64,000 nt of DNA from Lachnospiraceae bacterium (GCA_024698705.1 JAILQX010000047.1:186001-250000); one strand, 5' to 3'. Shown: positions 35,457 to 45,206, numbered from the stretch's first letter. Notes: generated by a model from the letters alone, not told the origin. Numbers and translations: made by a program.

Positions 35457-35514
35457 GGGGTATTTTGGGGAATTTCAGTATTTTGTGCAAAAAAATATTA
35501 AATACAGATAATTA

Positions 35515-35523
35515 TGATATAAT
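35515..35523 (+). promoter_or_regulatory. Extended -10 promoter of the FecR-like gene
   Basis: TGA-TATAAT forms an extended -10; no good -35 is visible. It lies 47 bases before the start codon. Confidence 0.55.
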
Positions 35524-35570
35524 AGTATGCGTTAATAGCACCAGGGGTATTATAGGAAGGGTATATTTGC

Positions 35571-37259
35571 ATGAATGTTGGAGCTTTGCTTAAAACAACC
35601 AAGGGTAAGATCATGGCCGGCGCCGGAGGTACGGTCGTTGCGGTAGGAATTGGTGTAGCTGTCCTTTTACAGGGTGGCGGCTACAGAAGTATAGCAGTTG
35701 AACAGGTAGACGGTACTGTCAACGTAGTCGGTGAGAGAAATAACGGCCTGGCCTATAAGGGTGAACATCTCTACAGTGGTGATGATGTTACTGTTATGGA
35801 TGCATCTGAGCTTATCATGTGTATAGATAGTGACAAGTATGTTTGTGCTGATGCAAATACACACTTCAAGCTGGAAGCAAGTGACAAATCAGAAGATTCA
35901 CGTATAAAGATATATCTGGATGCCGGTTCCGAACTGAATGAACTTCAGAGTAAGCTGGATGCAGGAGAGACCTATGAGGTTGATACTCCCAACTCAACCA
36001 TGTCAGTAAGAGGAACCAGCTTCAGGGTAACTGTATATAAGGCATCTGATGGTCTTATATATACTCTTACAGAAGTAACATCAGGTGAAGTGCTTGTACG
36101 TCTTAAGACTACCGACGGTTCATACAATGGTACTGAAAAACTGTTTACGCCGGGACAGAGCGCTCTTATCAGAGGTAACAGTGAATTCTCCGAATTTGTA
36201 TCAAGCGGTCTTCTTGATGCAAACGATATAGAAAATTCAGGCGATGATGATGCTCTGGAATTAGCCTACGGAAGCCTTCCCGAGGATGGAATGGAAAGAC
36301 TCATAACTTTGCTTGAGGGCGGAAATCTTATAGAGAGTGATGAAGAGACTGAAATAAAAGAAGAAGTAAAAGATACAAAGAAGGAAGAAGTAAAGAAAGA
36401 AGAACCTGAGAAAAAGGAAGAAATAGAAGAAGATACAACTGAAGAAGAAACAGATGAAGATGATACGGAAGAAGACGAAGATAACAGAACTCTTCTTCAG
36501 AAACTGGCTGATGCAGCAATAGCATCAAGAAATGATGACGGAACGCTCAATCTAAATGACGGAACACTCTTTGATCCCGATTATTATGCAAGAAACAATC
36601 CTGATGTAGTTGAGAAGTTTGGAGGCAGCGATAAAGATCTCCTTGCTCACTATCTGATATTTGGTAAGAATGAGGACAGATCACCATCTGAAAAAGCTGC
36701 GAAAGCAAAAGAAGAAGAGTGGATAAGACTTACAAGAGAGATTGCAAATATGGAAACTAACAACGATGAGAGCGAAGATGGTAACGATGATAATAATACA
36801 GCATCAACAACACCGCCTGCATCTCAAGGACAGTCTTATGCATATACAGTCGCTAAAAATTCAGAACCAGCATTAGACAATTTTGTTGTTAATTTTGGTA
36901 ACGGAATGACAGGTTTGTTGAATACTAGTATAGATACTTCCGCTTCACAGAATCATCATCAAGGTATTACAGGATTGAAAGTTGACCAGTCCAATGCTTT
37001 GATTAATTTACCTATTACATTAAAAGAAGTAGATCCTTCGAGAAGTGATTTTCCCATTTCTAATCCTGCAAGAATTGATTATAGTGGTTCAGCAACACCG
37101 ATGACTATATATGGTGATGATGGTAGCACAACAACAGTAACTGAGACTGGGGGAATGCGTTCTTATTCTTATACGAATCCCGCGGATCCGACAAAGAATT
37201 ATACCAGTAATGATGCTGTTGCTTTTCAGTCATATTTAATCGATTTATACGAACCTTAA
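35571..37259 (+). CDS. Membrane-anchored FecR-domain surface protein
   Basis: A 562-residue protein. A membrane anchor at about residues 14-34 precedes a FecR-like domain (about 40-200: GDDVTVMDASELIMCID, YEVDTPNSTMSVRGTSFRV). A highly acidic Glu/Lys/Thr low-complexity stretch (about 255-310) and a surface-protein motif, FDPDYYARNNPDV with HYLIFGKNEDR (about 334-370), come next. The last 160 residues are Ser/Thr/Asn-rich. The topology is extracellular. Codon use, especially in the 3' third, looks more AT-rich than its neighbours. Role unknown, perhaps a wall-associated structural or adhesive protein. Confidence 0.75.
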   Translation: MNVGALLKTTKGKIMAGAGGTVVAVGIGVAVLLQGGGYRSIAVEQVDGTVNVVGERNNGLAYKGEHLYSGDDVTVMDASELIMCIDSDKYVCADANTHFKLEASDKSEDSRIKIYLDAGSELNELQSKLDAGETYEVDTPNSTMSVRGTSFRVTVYKASDGLIYTLTEVTSGEVLVRLKTTDGSYNGTEKLFTPGQSALIRGNSEFSEFVSSGLLDANDIENSGDDDALELAYGSLPEDGMERLITLLEGGNLIESDEETEIKEEVKDTKKEEVKKEEPEKKEEIEEDTTEEETDEDDTEEDEDNRTLLQKLADAAIASRNDDGTLNLNDGTLFDPDYYARNNPDVVEKFGGSDKDLLAHYLIFGKNEDRSPSEKAAKAKEEEWIRLTREIANMETNNDESEDGNDDNNTASTTPPASQGQSYAYTVAKNSEPALDNFVVNFGNGMTGLLNTSIDTSASQNHHQGITGLKVDQSNALINLPITLKEVDPSRSDFPISNPARIDYSGSATPMTIYGDDGSTTTVTETGGMRSYSYTNPADPTKNYTSNDAVAFQSYLIDLYEP

Positions 37260-37302
37260 AATGTAAAGTAATATATTAAGATATAATGAACCGTGTAGAT
37301 AG

Positions 37303-37308
37303 TATAAT
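37303..37308 (+). promoter_or_regulatory. Candidate -10 box before the metalloprotease-like gene
   Basis: TATAAT at 37303-37308, with a second TATAAT at 37282-37287. No convincing -35 is present, so this gene may also be read from the upstream gene. Confidence 0.35.
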
Positions 37309-37331
37309 TGATTCTTAGGAGAATCTAAAAG

Positions 37332-38327
37332 ATGAAAAAAAGAACAATAACCTTGTTAATTGTTGTAGTGATGATTATTGCATTACTTAGCGGATGTCTT
37401 GATGAGGATTTTGAGTATTCAGATGACTACAGTGAATATGAGGAATATGAATACCCCGAAGAGAGTGATTCATATGATGAGTACGATGACACCGAGTCAT
37501 ACAGTGATGACAGTTTTTCATCAGCGTCGTCCGGGGATTTTACTGTATACAATTATCCTAAGGGAACCGTCAAAGAGGCATCTGGAACTATTGCAGTAGT
37601 TACTATAATTGCAGATGATGGTACTTCATCGTGGGATTTTGAATCAGGAAACGGATCCCAGATACTTTCCATATATCATGAAGAATTGGGCAAAGCCATG
37701 TCATGGCTTGAAGATCATATCAAAGAATACGGAAGAGATGTTAATTATATCTGGGATTGGGAAGAACATGAAGAACTCCTGTATAAAGCTTCATTTAAGA
37801 CTGACCTTGGAAATACCATAAACAGCCAGGGCGACGGTGTGTTTGAAGCAGACGAGATAATCGCTAACACCATTGACAGTGAAGCGATAATGAAGTCATT
37901 AAATGCGGACGGTATTACATATATATTTGCAGTAAAAACAGATCCAAATTCAAAATGCATGTCATGTACATTCTGTGTAGGTACAGGTATTGAGGACTCT
38001 CAGAAAGATTACTACTACTATATGGAAGGTAAGGAAGAACCTCCTTATGAGTTTGTTATTCTTCTAATGAGAGAGGGTGCTTCATGGTATGTAACTATCG
38101 CTCATGAATGGATTCACACGCTCGGTGCTCCGGATCTGTATGCTCCAGGTCAAAGAGGAATTACGCAGGAACTTGTTGATTACCTGGCCCAATCAGGTAC
38201 AAATGACATCATGGCCGATGATGGAAATGAAAATGCTACTATCACGGATATAACTGCTTATTACATGGGCCTGATCGATCAGAGCGAAACCGTTGACCAG
38301 TGGGGACTTGCTGAATCCGGTTATTAG
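37332..38327 (+). CDS. Lipoprotein with zinc-metalloprotease motif
   Basis: A 331-residue lipoprotein. The signal peptide ends in LLSGC (lipobox), followed by an Asp/Glu/Tyr/Ser-rich linker (about residues 22-70). The catalytic-looking motif AHEWIHTLGAPDLY holds HEWIH at residues 258-262 and resembles the HExxH and following PDLY of M6-type proteases such as immune inhibitor A. Related features are a Cys pair (CMSCTFC) and NDIMADDG after the motif. Activity and substrate are inferred only. It follows the FecR-like gene by 72 bases. Confidence 0.72.
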   Translation: MKKRTITLLIVVVMIIALLSGCLDEDFEYSDDYSEYEEYEYPEESDSYDEYDDTESYSDDSFSSASSGDFTVYNYPKGTVKEASGTIAVVTIIADDGTSSWDFESGNGSQILSIYHEELGKAMSWLEDHIKEYGRDVNYIWDWEEHEELLYKASFKTDLGNTINSQGDGVFEADEIIANTIDSEAIMKSLNADGITYIFAVKTDPNSKCMSCTFCVGTGIEDSQKDYYYYMEGKEEPPYEFVILLMREGASWYVTIAHEWIHTLGAPDLYAPGQRGITQELVDYLAQSGTNDIMADDGNENATITDITAYYMGLIDQSETVDQWGLAESGY

Positions 38328-38398
38328 AATAATTGTAGAAAAACAGCGGCTGTCATAACGGTGTGCTATACAAAAACAGAAGCCGAATATGATTTCCT

Positions 38399-38430
38399 AA
38401 CAGGCATCCATTGGATGCCTGTTTTATTTT
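38399..38430 (+). terminator. Intrinsic terminator after the lipoprotein gene
   Basis: AACAGGCATCC-ATT-GGATGCCTGTT, an 11-pair perfect stem, followed by a T-rich tract. Just beyond, GGGATCATGATCCC (38435-38448) is a perfect palindrome of unknown meaning. Confidence 0.88.
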
Positions 38431-38525
38431 ATACGGGATCATGATCCCAAAGCCCTCCAAATCATATGTATCCGTTCTCATCAAAATAGCGTTCGAGTTG
38501 GTTTCAAACGCAGAGGCGGCTGCTG

Positions 38526-38554
38526 TTGACAGAGATTGGAATTACTAGGATAAT
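38526..38554 (+). promoter_or_regulatory. Promoter of the DUF4230 gene
   Basis: TTGACA at 38526-38531 and GATAAT at 38549-38554, 17 bases apart. Good match. Confidence 0.65.
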
Positions 38555-38625
38555 TAAACAGAACATATGGAATGAATTCCGTTGACAGTTATCAAATATT
38601 AAGAGATTTGAGGATTTTGATTCTT

Positions 38626-39303
38626 ATGAAGAAAATGGATAAAGAAAAGATGATCTACCTGAGTATCAGTGTGCTGCTTCTTATTGTCAGCATAATACTT
38701 GTTGTCGGCCATATAAGGGGCAGGGATGATGCTGAAAGCATCAAAAGCACTCAGACCGTGAAGGACACAGGAAAGAAACTGTTCGATGTGGAGACCATTG
38801 CAAAGGAGACCGTGACCGTCAATACCGAGATCATCGAAGACGGACTCCGTGAGATGGGAACACTGCTCACCGAAGAGTATTATTTTACTCAGGTTGAAGA
38901 ATATACGAGCACCAAGAAATGGGCTGTGTTTGAGTCTGAGGCATCATTTACATACAGCTACGACGGAGTCGTATCGGCCGGTATCGACTGCAATAATGTC
39001 ACGGTCGATAAGGATGATGAGGCTAAGAAGATAACCATAATGATACCGAAAGCCGAGATCAAAAATATTGTCATAGATCATGACAGTTTTAAGATATATG
39101 AAGAGAAAAACGGTCTTTGGAATAAGATCGACATGTCCAACTATAATGATTCGGTCATAGAATTTGAGAATTCCGCCAGGGCAAAAGCAATGGAAAAGGG
39201 AATACTTGATAAGGCGGATGAAGGCGCCCAAAAGATGATAGGATCATTTGCGAAATCTCTGGTTGATACCGATGAATACACGATAGAGTGTATCACACGA
39301 TAG
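38626..39303 (+). CDS. DUF4230-like membrane-anchored protein
   Basis: A 225-residue protein with one N-terminal membrane segment (LSISVLLLIVSIILVVGHI) and an extracytoplasmic region including ITIMIPKAEIKNIVIDHDSF, which matches DUF4230. No enzymatic motif is visible. The ATG at 38626 has GAGGA 11 bases upstream; the in-frame ATG at 38572 would add 18 residues ahead and has no site. It precedes a multi-spanning protein by nine bases. Function unknown. Confidence 0.7.
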   Translation: MKKMDKEKMIYLSISVLLLIVSIILVVGHIRGRDDAESIKSTQTVKDTGKKLFDVETIAKETVTVNTEIIEDGLREMGTLLTEEYYFTQVEEYTSTKKWAVFESEASFTYSYDGVVSAGIDCNNVTVDKDDEAKKITIMIPKAEIKNIVIDHDSFKIYEEKNGLWNKIDMSNYNDSVIEFENSARAKAMEKGILDKADEGAQKMIGSFAKSLVDTDEYTIECITR

Positions 39304-39312
39304 GAGGCGGAC

Positions 39313-40086
39313 ATGGCAATATACAAGAAGATAACGATCACACTTTTGATACTGGTCATTGCTCTTATCTCGATCACAAAAGTAGCGCCCTATACCACCA
39401 AAGAGGAGTTGTACGGTCATACGATCGAACAGATAGATACCGAGATAGAAAGCGTTCTTAAGCTGGCTGCGGGCGCGACGGGAGCTTCGGCCGGCATATC
39501 ACTTCTTCCTGACGATCAGTGCACACCGATAGCTCAGGAATTCGCGGAACTTGCCAAATATTTTCTCGTGGTATTAAGTGCCCTGTATCTTGAAAAATAT
39601 CTTGTATCCATGATGGGATTTGCATCATTTGCAGTTATATTTCCTCTTGCCTGCGCATTGCTCTGGGGAGGCATAATGTTCGGAAGGGAGAAGGTCAGAA
39701 GCCTCTCTTACAAGCTGTTCATAACTGCACTTGCGCTCTTTCTTGTAATACCGGTAAGTGTAAGAACATCCGAAACCATCTACAACAAATATGAGAGCAC
39801 GATCGAACAGACCATAGAAGAGGCTGATGAGATCAGCATAGTTAATGAAGATGCCACAGGCGTCGAAAAATTCATCGCATGGGTGGAAAATGCCGCAGGT
39901 ACGATAGTTGATTATGTGACAGGACTGCTCAGCAGATTCATAGAGGCAGTTGCCGTTATGCTTGTGACATCCTGCGTGATTCCCATACTCGTGATCGTCT
40001 TCTTCATGTGGCTGATCAAGGTATTCTTTAAAGTAGATTTCACGATGACGGATGCCGAAAAGCTGCTCAAAAAGGAAAAAACATGA
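39313..40086 (+). CDS. Hypothetical multi-spanning membrane protein
   Basis: A 257-residue protein with about five hydrophobic segments (near residues 5-22, 75-95, 97-118, 130-148 and 215-240) and a helical extracytoplasmic stretch between the fourth and fifth. The C-terminus is Lys-rich. No family is recognised. It lies between the DUF4230 gene and the esterase gene, overlapping the latter by four bases (ATGA). Confidence 0.65.
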   Translation: MAIYKKITITLLILVIALISITKVAPYTTKEELYGHTIEQIDTEIESVLKLAAGATGASAGISLLPDDQCTPIAQEFAELAKYFLVVLSALYLEKYLVSMMGFASFAVIFPLACALLWGGIMFGREKVRSLSYKLFITALALFLVIPVSVRTSETIYNKYESTIEQTIEEADEISIVNEDATGVEKFIAWVENAAGTIVDYVTGLLSRFIEAVAVMLVTSCVIPILVIVFFMWLIKVFFKVDFTMTDAEKLLKKEKT

Positions 40087-41003
40087 AATACGAACTTGAT
40101 GATGATCTGAAGCTGCTGGAACTCAGAAGGCCTTCGGCAAATATATACATATATCCGTTTCTCAACATCGCGCTTAGTATGGCGAAATGCAGATCGGACG
40201 ATAAAGTAAATGTAAAGGAATATGGCATTGCCGGTTACAAGGGCGGCAAAATATCGGTTATGCTGATCGAGCCGGTGAAGAGCGAAGGAAAACTGCCTTG
40301 TATAGTCATGTTTCACGGGGGCGGATTCCTGCTTAAAGCAGCGAGTGCCCATTACAGAGTCGCAAAATGGTACGCTGAAGAGGTTGGCTGTAAGGTATTG
40401 TTTGTTGATTACAGACTGATGCCGATGTACAGATTTCCCTATGCTATAGAGGATTCCTACAATGCGTATGAGTGGGCTTTAAGGAATTCGGACATGATTG
40501 GGATCGACGAGGATAAGATGATGCTTGTGGGTGACAGCGCGGGCGGCAACATAGCGGCTGCACTGAATCTCATGCTTTCGGACAGGGGCGGAAAGAGGCC
40601 TTTGGGAACGATATTGATATATCCTGCGGTGGACAGACGTATGAGAACCGAGTCCATGCGCATATATACGGAAATGCCGGTATGGGATGGCAGATGCAAC
40701 AGGGCATTCTGGAAAGCCTATCTTAAGGGCAAAGATCCGGAACCGATAAGATATGCTTCGATAATGGAGGCGGAGTCACTTAAGGTATTTACACCGACAT
40801 ATATGGAGGTGGCCCAGTTTGACTGCCTGCATGATGAAGGAGTTGAATTTGCCGAAAGGCTCAAAGGGGAAGGCGTACCTGTGGAATTTCATGAGACAAA
40901 AGGTGCCTGTCACGGGTATGAGACGGCACTTGAAAGCCATATCCTCAAAGAAGCAATGGCCGCAAGGATAGCATGGATGAATAAATTGTTAAAGAATGAG
41001 TGA
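40083..41003 (+). CDS. Alpha/beta hydrolase, HSL-type esterase
   Basis: A 306-residue esterase/lipase of the hormone-sensitive-lipase family. The oxyanion motif MFHGGGF, nucleophile elbow GDSAGGN, the acid in FDCLHDEG and the catalytic His in ACHGYE are all present. Substrates of the family are short acyl esters. It converges on the DUF6320 gene with four bases between the stops and no terminator. Confidence 0.9.
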   Translation: MKYELDDDLKLLELRRPSANIYIYPFLNIALSMAKCRSDDKVNVKEYGIAGYKGGKISVMLIEPVKSEGKLPCIVMFHGGGFLLKAASAHYRVAKWYAEEVGCKVLFVDYRLMPMYRFPYAIEDSYNAYEWALRNSDMIGIDEDKMMLVGDSAGGNIAAALNLMLSDRGGKRPLGTILIYPAVDRRMRTESMRIYTEMPVWDGRCNRAFWKAYLKGKDPEPIRYASIMEAESLKVFTPTYMEVAQFDCLHDEGVEFAERLKGEGVPVEFHETKGACHGYETALESHILKEAMAARIAWMNKLLKNE

Positions 41004-41007
41004 CAGT

Positions 41008-41673
41008 TCAGAAATGAAACTTCCTATACAGTTCCTCCTTGGAACGTGAGCCGCCCAGTATGACATAACTGAGGAACAATACTATCGACAATATTACGGC
41101 GATCATTGATACAAGAGGCTGAGTGACCGTATCGGTAAGTATGAGCGGGATAGCAGCAAGACTTACTATAAAGAGTATTAGCTGCGGAGTGAGATAGGTC
41201 TGCCAGCCGCGACGCCTTACAAGCATGTTGATGAGTATGAATATATTGGCGGCAATGAGAAGACCCGGCTGGACATAGTTCCATGCCCATCCGATATGGC
41301 CGAGGAAAGTGTCAAGGATATCCAGAAGAGTGAAGAGAGCTATGATGCCGATGATCAGATCCATGGTGTAACTGAGCCTTGTGCCGTATACAAGATAATA
41401 AAGGGTTATATAGCCTATCGCAAACAGATATCCCGGGATGAAACTCCATTTGAACTCGGGATCATATTGTAGATTTATGTAAACCAAGAGAGCTTCGATA
41501 ACGATGGCAAGAAGGAGATAGATCCTTGATGCGAGCTGAAGCTTTCTTATTTTTTTGACTATATTGGGATATTGCATCTTTGCGACGCCGTCTTTCTCAA
41601 GTACACAGCGGCACAGGGGGCAGACCTCTGTATTGTCGGTAACAGTTATCCTGCAATTTAAACATTTACCCAT
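41008..41673 (-). CDS. DUF6320-type protein: zinc ribbon plus membrane segments
   Basis: A 221-residue protein. The N-terminus has two CxxC pairs (CLNCRITVTDN and CPLCRCVL), a zinc-ribbon pattern, followed by about six membrane segments. This matches DUF6320. The start at 41673 has GGAG six bases upstream; an in-frame ATG at 41694 lies inside the preceding gene without a site. It overlaps the acyltransferase gene by eight bases, and the two families are often adjacent. Function unknown. Confidence 0.75.
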   Translation of the reverse strand: MGKCLNCRITVTDNTEVCPLCRCVLEKDGVAKMQYPNIVKKIRKLQLASRIYLLLAIVIEALLVYINLQYDPEFKWSFIPGYLFAIGYITLYYLVYGTRLSYTMDLIIGIIALFTLLDILDTFLGHIGWAWNYVQPGLLIAANIFILINMLVRRRGWQTYLTPQLILFIVSLAAIPLILTDTVTQPLVSMIAVILSIVLFLSYVILGGSRSKEELYRKFHF

Positions 41674-43027
41674 AGAATACTCCGTTGGTTTCAAGTGTTA
41701 TATTTATACCGTCTTCGACAAGTTGTTTCACAAAACTGTGCTGGATCTTCACATCGCGCAGCTGGGAGCCGAAGGTTACGTTCATGATATTGTCGTAGGA
41801 ACAGATCGTTGCCTTTATCGACTGTCCCACAGAGGTGGAGAGCACCGCGTGGAAATTACTGATGTACGGCTTGTACGGTTCCTCGACCTTTATATTGCCG
41901 ATATTGGTCATCGTGGATGAACTTCCTCCGGCTGAACGCAGGTATACGTATTTTATCGCCATGTTTTTGATGAATAATGGCACAAGCCTTAAAAAGAAAT
42001 TGGCCTGATTGCTCACGTTGTATGAAAATATCTTCTCAAGATGTTCTTTGTCCATCTGCGACTTCAGGCTTTTCTGAACTATGTCGAGCACTTCCTCGTA
42101 GGTATAATTTTCCTTCTCGGTGACAAGCTCCGCAGCTATCATAACAAAGAAATTACGTGAGGTCACCGACTCGAAATATGAGCGCAGATTTACCGGAACG
42201 GAAACCCTCAAAGGTCTCTTGGAGATCATGGATTTGAGGCATGATCTGTAGATCGCATATACATAGGTTCCCACAAGATACTCATTGATACTCATGTTGT
42301 GCTTGCGGGCAGCTGCCTTGAGTTCACCGAGATCCATGCGTACACCCATGACGCCGAGTCGTTTGTCACGGAGCAACTCGCCCTTGATTCGATATGCCTT
42401 CTGCGTAGCGTAGAGCGGTTTGTGAGGCCTTTTGTAATGGCTTAAGAAGCTGTCCTCGATGTTGATACTGGTACCGCTTGTCAGGCCGTCACCCATGACG
42501 GACTGAAGCTCGGGATGTTTGAGCCTCAGATAATGATATACAAGCTCCCTCAGGAAATTGATACCGCCCATACCGTCAGCCAGAGCATGAAACACCTCTA
42601 TATTGATACGGGTCTTATAGTAGGTGACCCTGAAGAGATAATCCCTGTTGAGCTTGGCGTGTATGAATGTGCACGGAAAAGTATTCTCCTCCCTCACGGT
42701 CGGAGCCTTGCGTCCGTTTTCTTCAAAATAATACCAGAAGAAGCCATGTCTCAGTCTTACATTGAAGGGGTCAAACTTGGGCAGCAGATTGTCCAGTGCT
42801 TCCTGTAAGAGTACGTGGTCCACTTCTTCGTTTAAGATTACGCTGATCCTGTAGGTGTTTGTCGTATTCTCGCTCGCGATCACGGGAAACAACTGTGCGG
42901 AATTATCCAGCTTGTACCAGCGCAGATATTTGTATCTGACAGATTCCGTCTGTTCCGATTCAAACGGAACAACGGCATTTTTTTTATTCTTTTTTTCTTT
43001 CGGGGTTTTATCTTTGTTTTTACTCAT
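41666..43027 (-). CDS. Alcohol-acetyltransferase/condensation-fold acyltransferase
   Basis: A 453-residue protein of the chloramphenicol-acetyltransferase/condensation superfamily. The catalytic HxxxDG reads HALADGMGG (near residue 134), and the later SVPVNLRSYF and FHAVLSTSVG fit the fold. It resembles alcohol acetyltransferases and WS/DGAT enzymes. A Lys-rich cytoplasmic N-terminus is present. The ATG at 43027 is preferred to the GTG at 43045; neither has a strong ribosome site. Together with the esterase and DUF6320 protein it may act on acyl groups of lipids or surface polymers. Confidence 0.72.
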   Translation of the reverse strand: MSKNKDKTPKEKKNKKNAVVPFESEQTESVRYKYLRWYKLDNSAQLFPVIASENTTNTYRISVILNEEVDHVLLQEALDNLLPKFDPFNVRLRHGFFWYYFEENGRKAPTVREENTFPCTFIHAKLNRDYLFRVTYYKTRINIEVFHALADGMGGINFLRELVYHYLRLKHPELQSVMGDGLTSGTSINIEDSFLSHYKRPHKPLYATQKAYRIKGELLRDKRLGVMGVRMDLGELKAAARKHNMSINEYLVGTYVYAIYRSCLKSMISKRPLRVSVPVNLRSYFESVTSRNFFVMIAAELVTEKENYTYEEVLDIVQKSLKSQMDKEHLEKIFSYNVSNQANFFLRLVPLFIKNMAIKYVYLRSAGGSSSTMTNIGNIKVEEPYKPYISNFHAVLSTSVGQSIKATICSYDNIMNVTFGSQLRDVKIQHSFVKQLVEDGINITLETNGVFYG

Positions 43028-43077
43028 ACGGATATATTTTACCACTTATGACAATATCGGACAATCGATCGGATGGA

Positions 43078-44295
43078 TCATTTCGTATATCGTTCCGAAT
43101 GATCGTTTCGGGCTGATGAGTAATGTTTTCTGACGATCAGCACGCTGATGACCAGAACGATGGGAAAACCCATTCCGGCGAGCACGCCTGCTTTCAGATT
43201 CTCACCCGCATGCTGTGATACATTTCCGATTATCGTTGGACCGAGTGCCCCTCCCAGATCACCCGCCAGGGCAAGAAGAGCGAACATCGCGGTACCGCCC
43301 TTCGGAAGGACCTTTGAGGAAATACTGATGGAACCTGGCCACATTATACCGACCGAGAAGCCGCAAAGGGCACAGCCGATAAGACCGAGTATGGGGACAT
43401 TAGACAGGCCCGACAGAAGATAACAGCAAAGGCAGAGGATGCCGGATGCGACCATGAACACGGTCAGATCAGCCTTTTCTGCGAATTTGCCGTAGAGAGT
43501 CCTGCTGATGCCCATGAGGACCGCAAAACCGCAGGGACCGGCCAGATCGCCGACAGTCTTGGATACGTGAAGCGCTGACTCTGCAAATGCGCTGGCCCAT
43601 TGGGCCATGGCGAGTTCGGATGAACCTGCACAGACCATGAGTATGATAAATACCCAGAAGATTCTGCTTTTGAACAATTGGAACATGGTCATGCCGTCAC
43701 CGTCTTCAACGAGTTTCTCGATGGGACAGGTTGAAAAATTATATATGTTGTAAAGGGGAACGAGCGCCCAGATGACGGCAAGCATCCGCCAGTGATCTAT
43801 ACCGAATATCATGAAAAATAATGTGGAACCAAGGATAACACCCACAGAGCCCCAGCAATAGAATGAATGGAGCAGACTCATGGATGATTCTTTATTCTCA
43901 AAAGGACATGCTTCGATTATGGGGCTAACAAGAACTTCGGTCAGACCGCTTCCGACCGCGTATATGATTATGCAGATGATCATACCCATAAAAGGAGTAG
44001 GCATGAGATCGGGGACAAACGCCAGACCGAGAAGCCCCAAACCGCTCGTTACTTCAGCGGCCACGACACTCTTTCTGTATCCGATCTTATCCGTAATCCT
44101 TGCGCATACCGAATCCGTTATAAGCTGCGTGAAGAAAAATACGGTAGAGATAAGTGCGAGTCTGGAAAATGATATACCGTAAGTTTTATGAAATGTGATA
44201 AATAACAACGGAACAAAGTTGGCACAAATTGCCTGTGTTATAAATCCGATGTAGCATGCAAGTACTGTTTTCTTATATTTGTTCCGGGCGTTCAT
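43078..44295 (-). CDS. Major facilitator superfamily transporter
   Basis: A 405-residue MFS protein with about twelve membrane segments and the loop-2 motif ARITDKIGYRKS. The second half carries GFSVGIMWPGSISISSK, a pattern of FucP/YfkF-like sugar or drug transporters. The ATG at 44295 has AGAGG five bases upstream; GTG at 44301 is less good. It lies 38 bases after the lipoprotein gene on the same strand. Substrate unknown. Confidence 0.88.
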   Translation of the reverse strand: MNARNKYKKTVLACYIGFITQAICANFVPLLFITFHKTYGISFSRLALISTVFFFTQLITDSVCARITDKIGYRKSVVAAEVTSGLGLLGLAFVPDLMPTPFMGMIICIIIYAVGSGLTEVLVSPIIEACPFENKESSMSLLHSFYCWGSVGVILGSTLFFMIFGIDHWRMLAVIWALVPLYNIYNFSTCPIEKLVEDGDGMTMFQLFKSRIFWVFIILMVCAGSSELAMAQWASAFAESALHVSKTVGDLAGPCGFAVLMGISRTLYGKFAEKADLTVFMVASGILCLCCYLLSGLSNVPILGLIGCALCGFSVGIMWPGSISISSKVLPKGGTAMFALLALAGDLGGALGPTIIGNVSQHAGENLKAGVLAGMGFPIVLVISVLIVRKHYSSARNDHSERYTK

Positions 44296-44332
44296 GTTCA
44301 CCTCTTAAGAGTCATTTGCAAATAAATATAAC

Positions 44333-45163
44333 CTAAGGCATATACTGCTCGGTGATCGTGAGAATTTCACTTTTATCTTCAGACAATGTGTATGTTACAA
44401 ACAGCCTGTTGTCATGCTCAAGGACATAATCAACGAACTCATCACCGGTTATCTGTTTTGCACCTGAGATATTGCCCTCATCATTGTATTCGTATACGGT
44501 GAAGAGCGTGGTAGTCTTATTTGCATAAAGTATGAGACCGTCATCGGGCAGATCGACCATTTCGTAGTCATAACCGTCCAGATCCTCACTCAGCCCGTAT
44601 TGCTTTATGAGATCGGTGTCTTCGGGATGAACGATAACTACTTCCTGCTTGTCCAGCACTATTAAGTTCCAGTTTTCACGGGATTCATTGATGCTTATAT
44701 CGGCGTAATGCAGGACATTTTCATTTGTTTCGGAAGGTTCGTCAACAGGCTTTGTCGGGAGCGCTTCTTCAGGATCATAAGTGAAATACATGGATTCGCG
44801 TGCTTCGCATCTTAAGGATACATCGTGATCCGGCATCGTAAATTCTATGACAAAGCCTTTGGAGTCATTGTATTTGCAACTAAGGAATTCATCGTCGAGG
44901 TAGAAGCTGTAATCGGTATCGGTAGCTATCATGTAATAATAGACTTTTACCTTTTCACCCGCGCGGTACGAATTCCTGGCATGCTTGTAGAAAGACTTCT
45001 GACCGTTGTAATCAACCTTATATGTTTCTTCGTCATCGTCGTCATCATCTTCTTCCGCATCGTAATCGCGGCCTGCCTTATCACAGCCCGCAAGTACCGT
45101 CACTCCGAACAGACATATCAAAGCCAGTATACTCATTAAAACAGCGATATAAGTTCTTTGCAT
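44333..45163 (-). CDS. Hypothetical lipoprotein
   Basis: A 276-residue lipoprotein with signal peptide and lipobox VLAGC, then an acidic run of Asp/Glu. The rest has a mixed beta pattern (SYRAGEKVKVYYYMIATD, MPDHDVSLRC) that may form an Ig-like fold. No known family. It is probably the first gene of the minus-strand group and may be a surface partner of the MFS gene. GGGAAGGA lies upstream of the ATG. Confidence 0.75.
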   Translation of the reverse strand: MQRTYIAVLMSILALICLFGVTVLAGCDKAGRDYDAEEDDDDDDEETYKVDYNGQKSFYKHARNSYRAGEKVKVYYYMIATDTDYSFYLDDEFLSCKYNDSKGFVIEFTMPDHDVSLRCEARESMYFTYDPEEALPTKPVDEPSETNENVLHYADISINESRENWNLIVLDKQEVVIVHPEDTDLIKQYGLSEDLDGYDYEMVDLPDDGLILYANKTTTLFTVYEYNDEGNISGAKQITGDEFVDYVLEHDNRLFVTYTLSEDKSEILTITEQYMP

Positions 45164-45206
45164 ATTTGTTTCCTTCCCTTTTTACTATAGCACAATCGTA
45201 AAAAAT

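Noticed and set aside
43077-43105. Inverted repeat GATCATT/AATGATC as a terminator of the MFS gene
   Set aside because: It lies largely inside the last codons of the gene and has no T-run on the minus strand.
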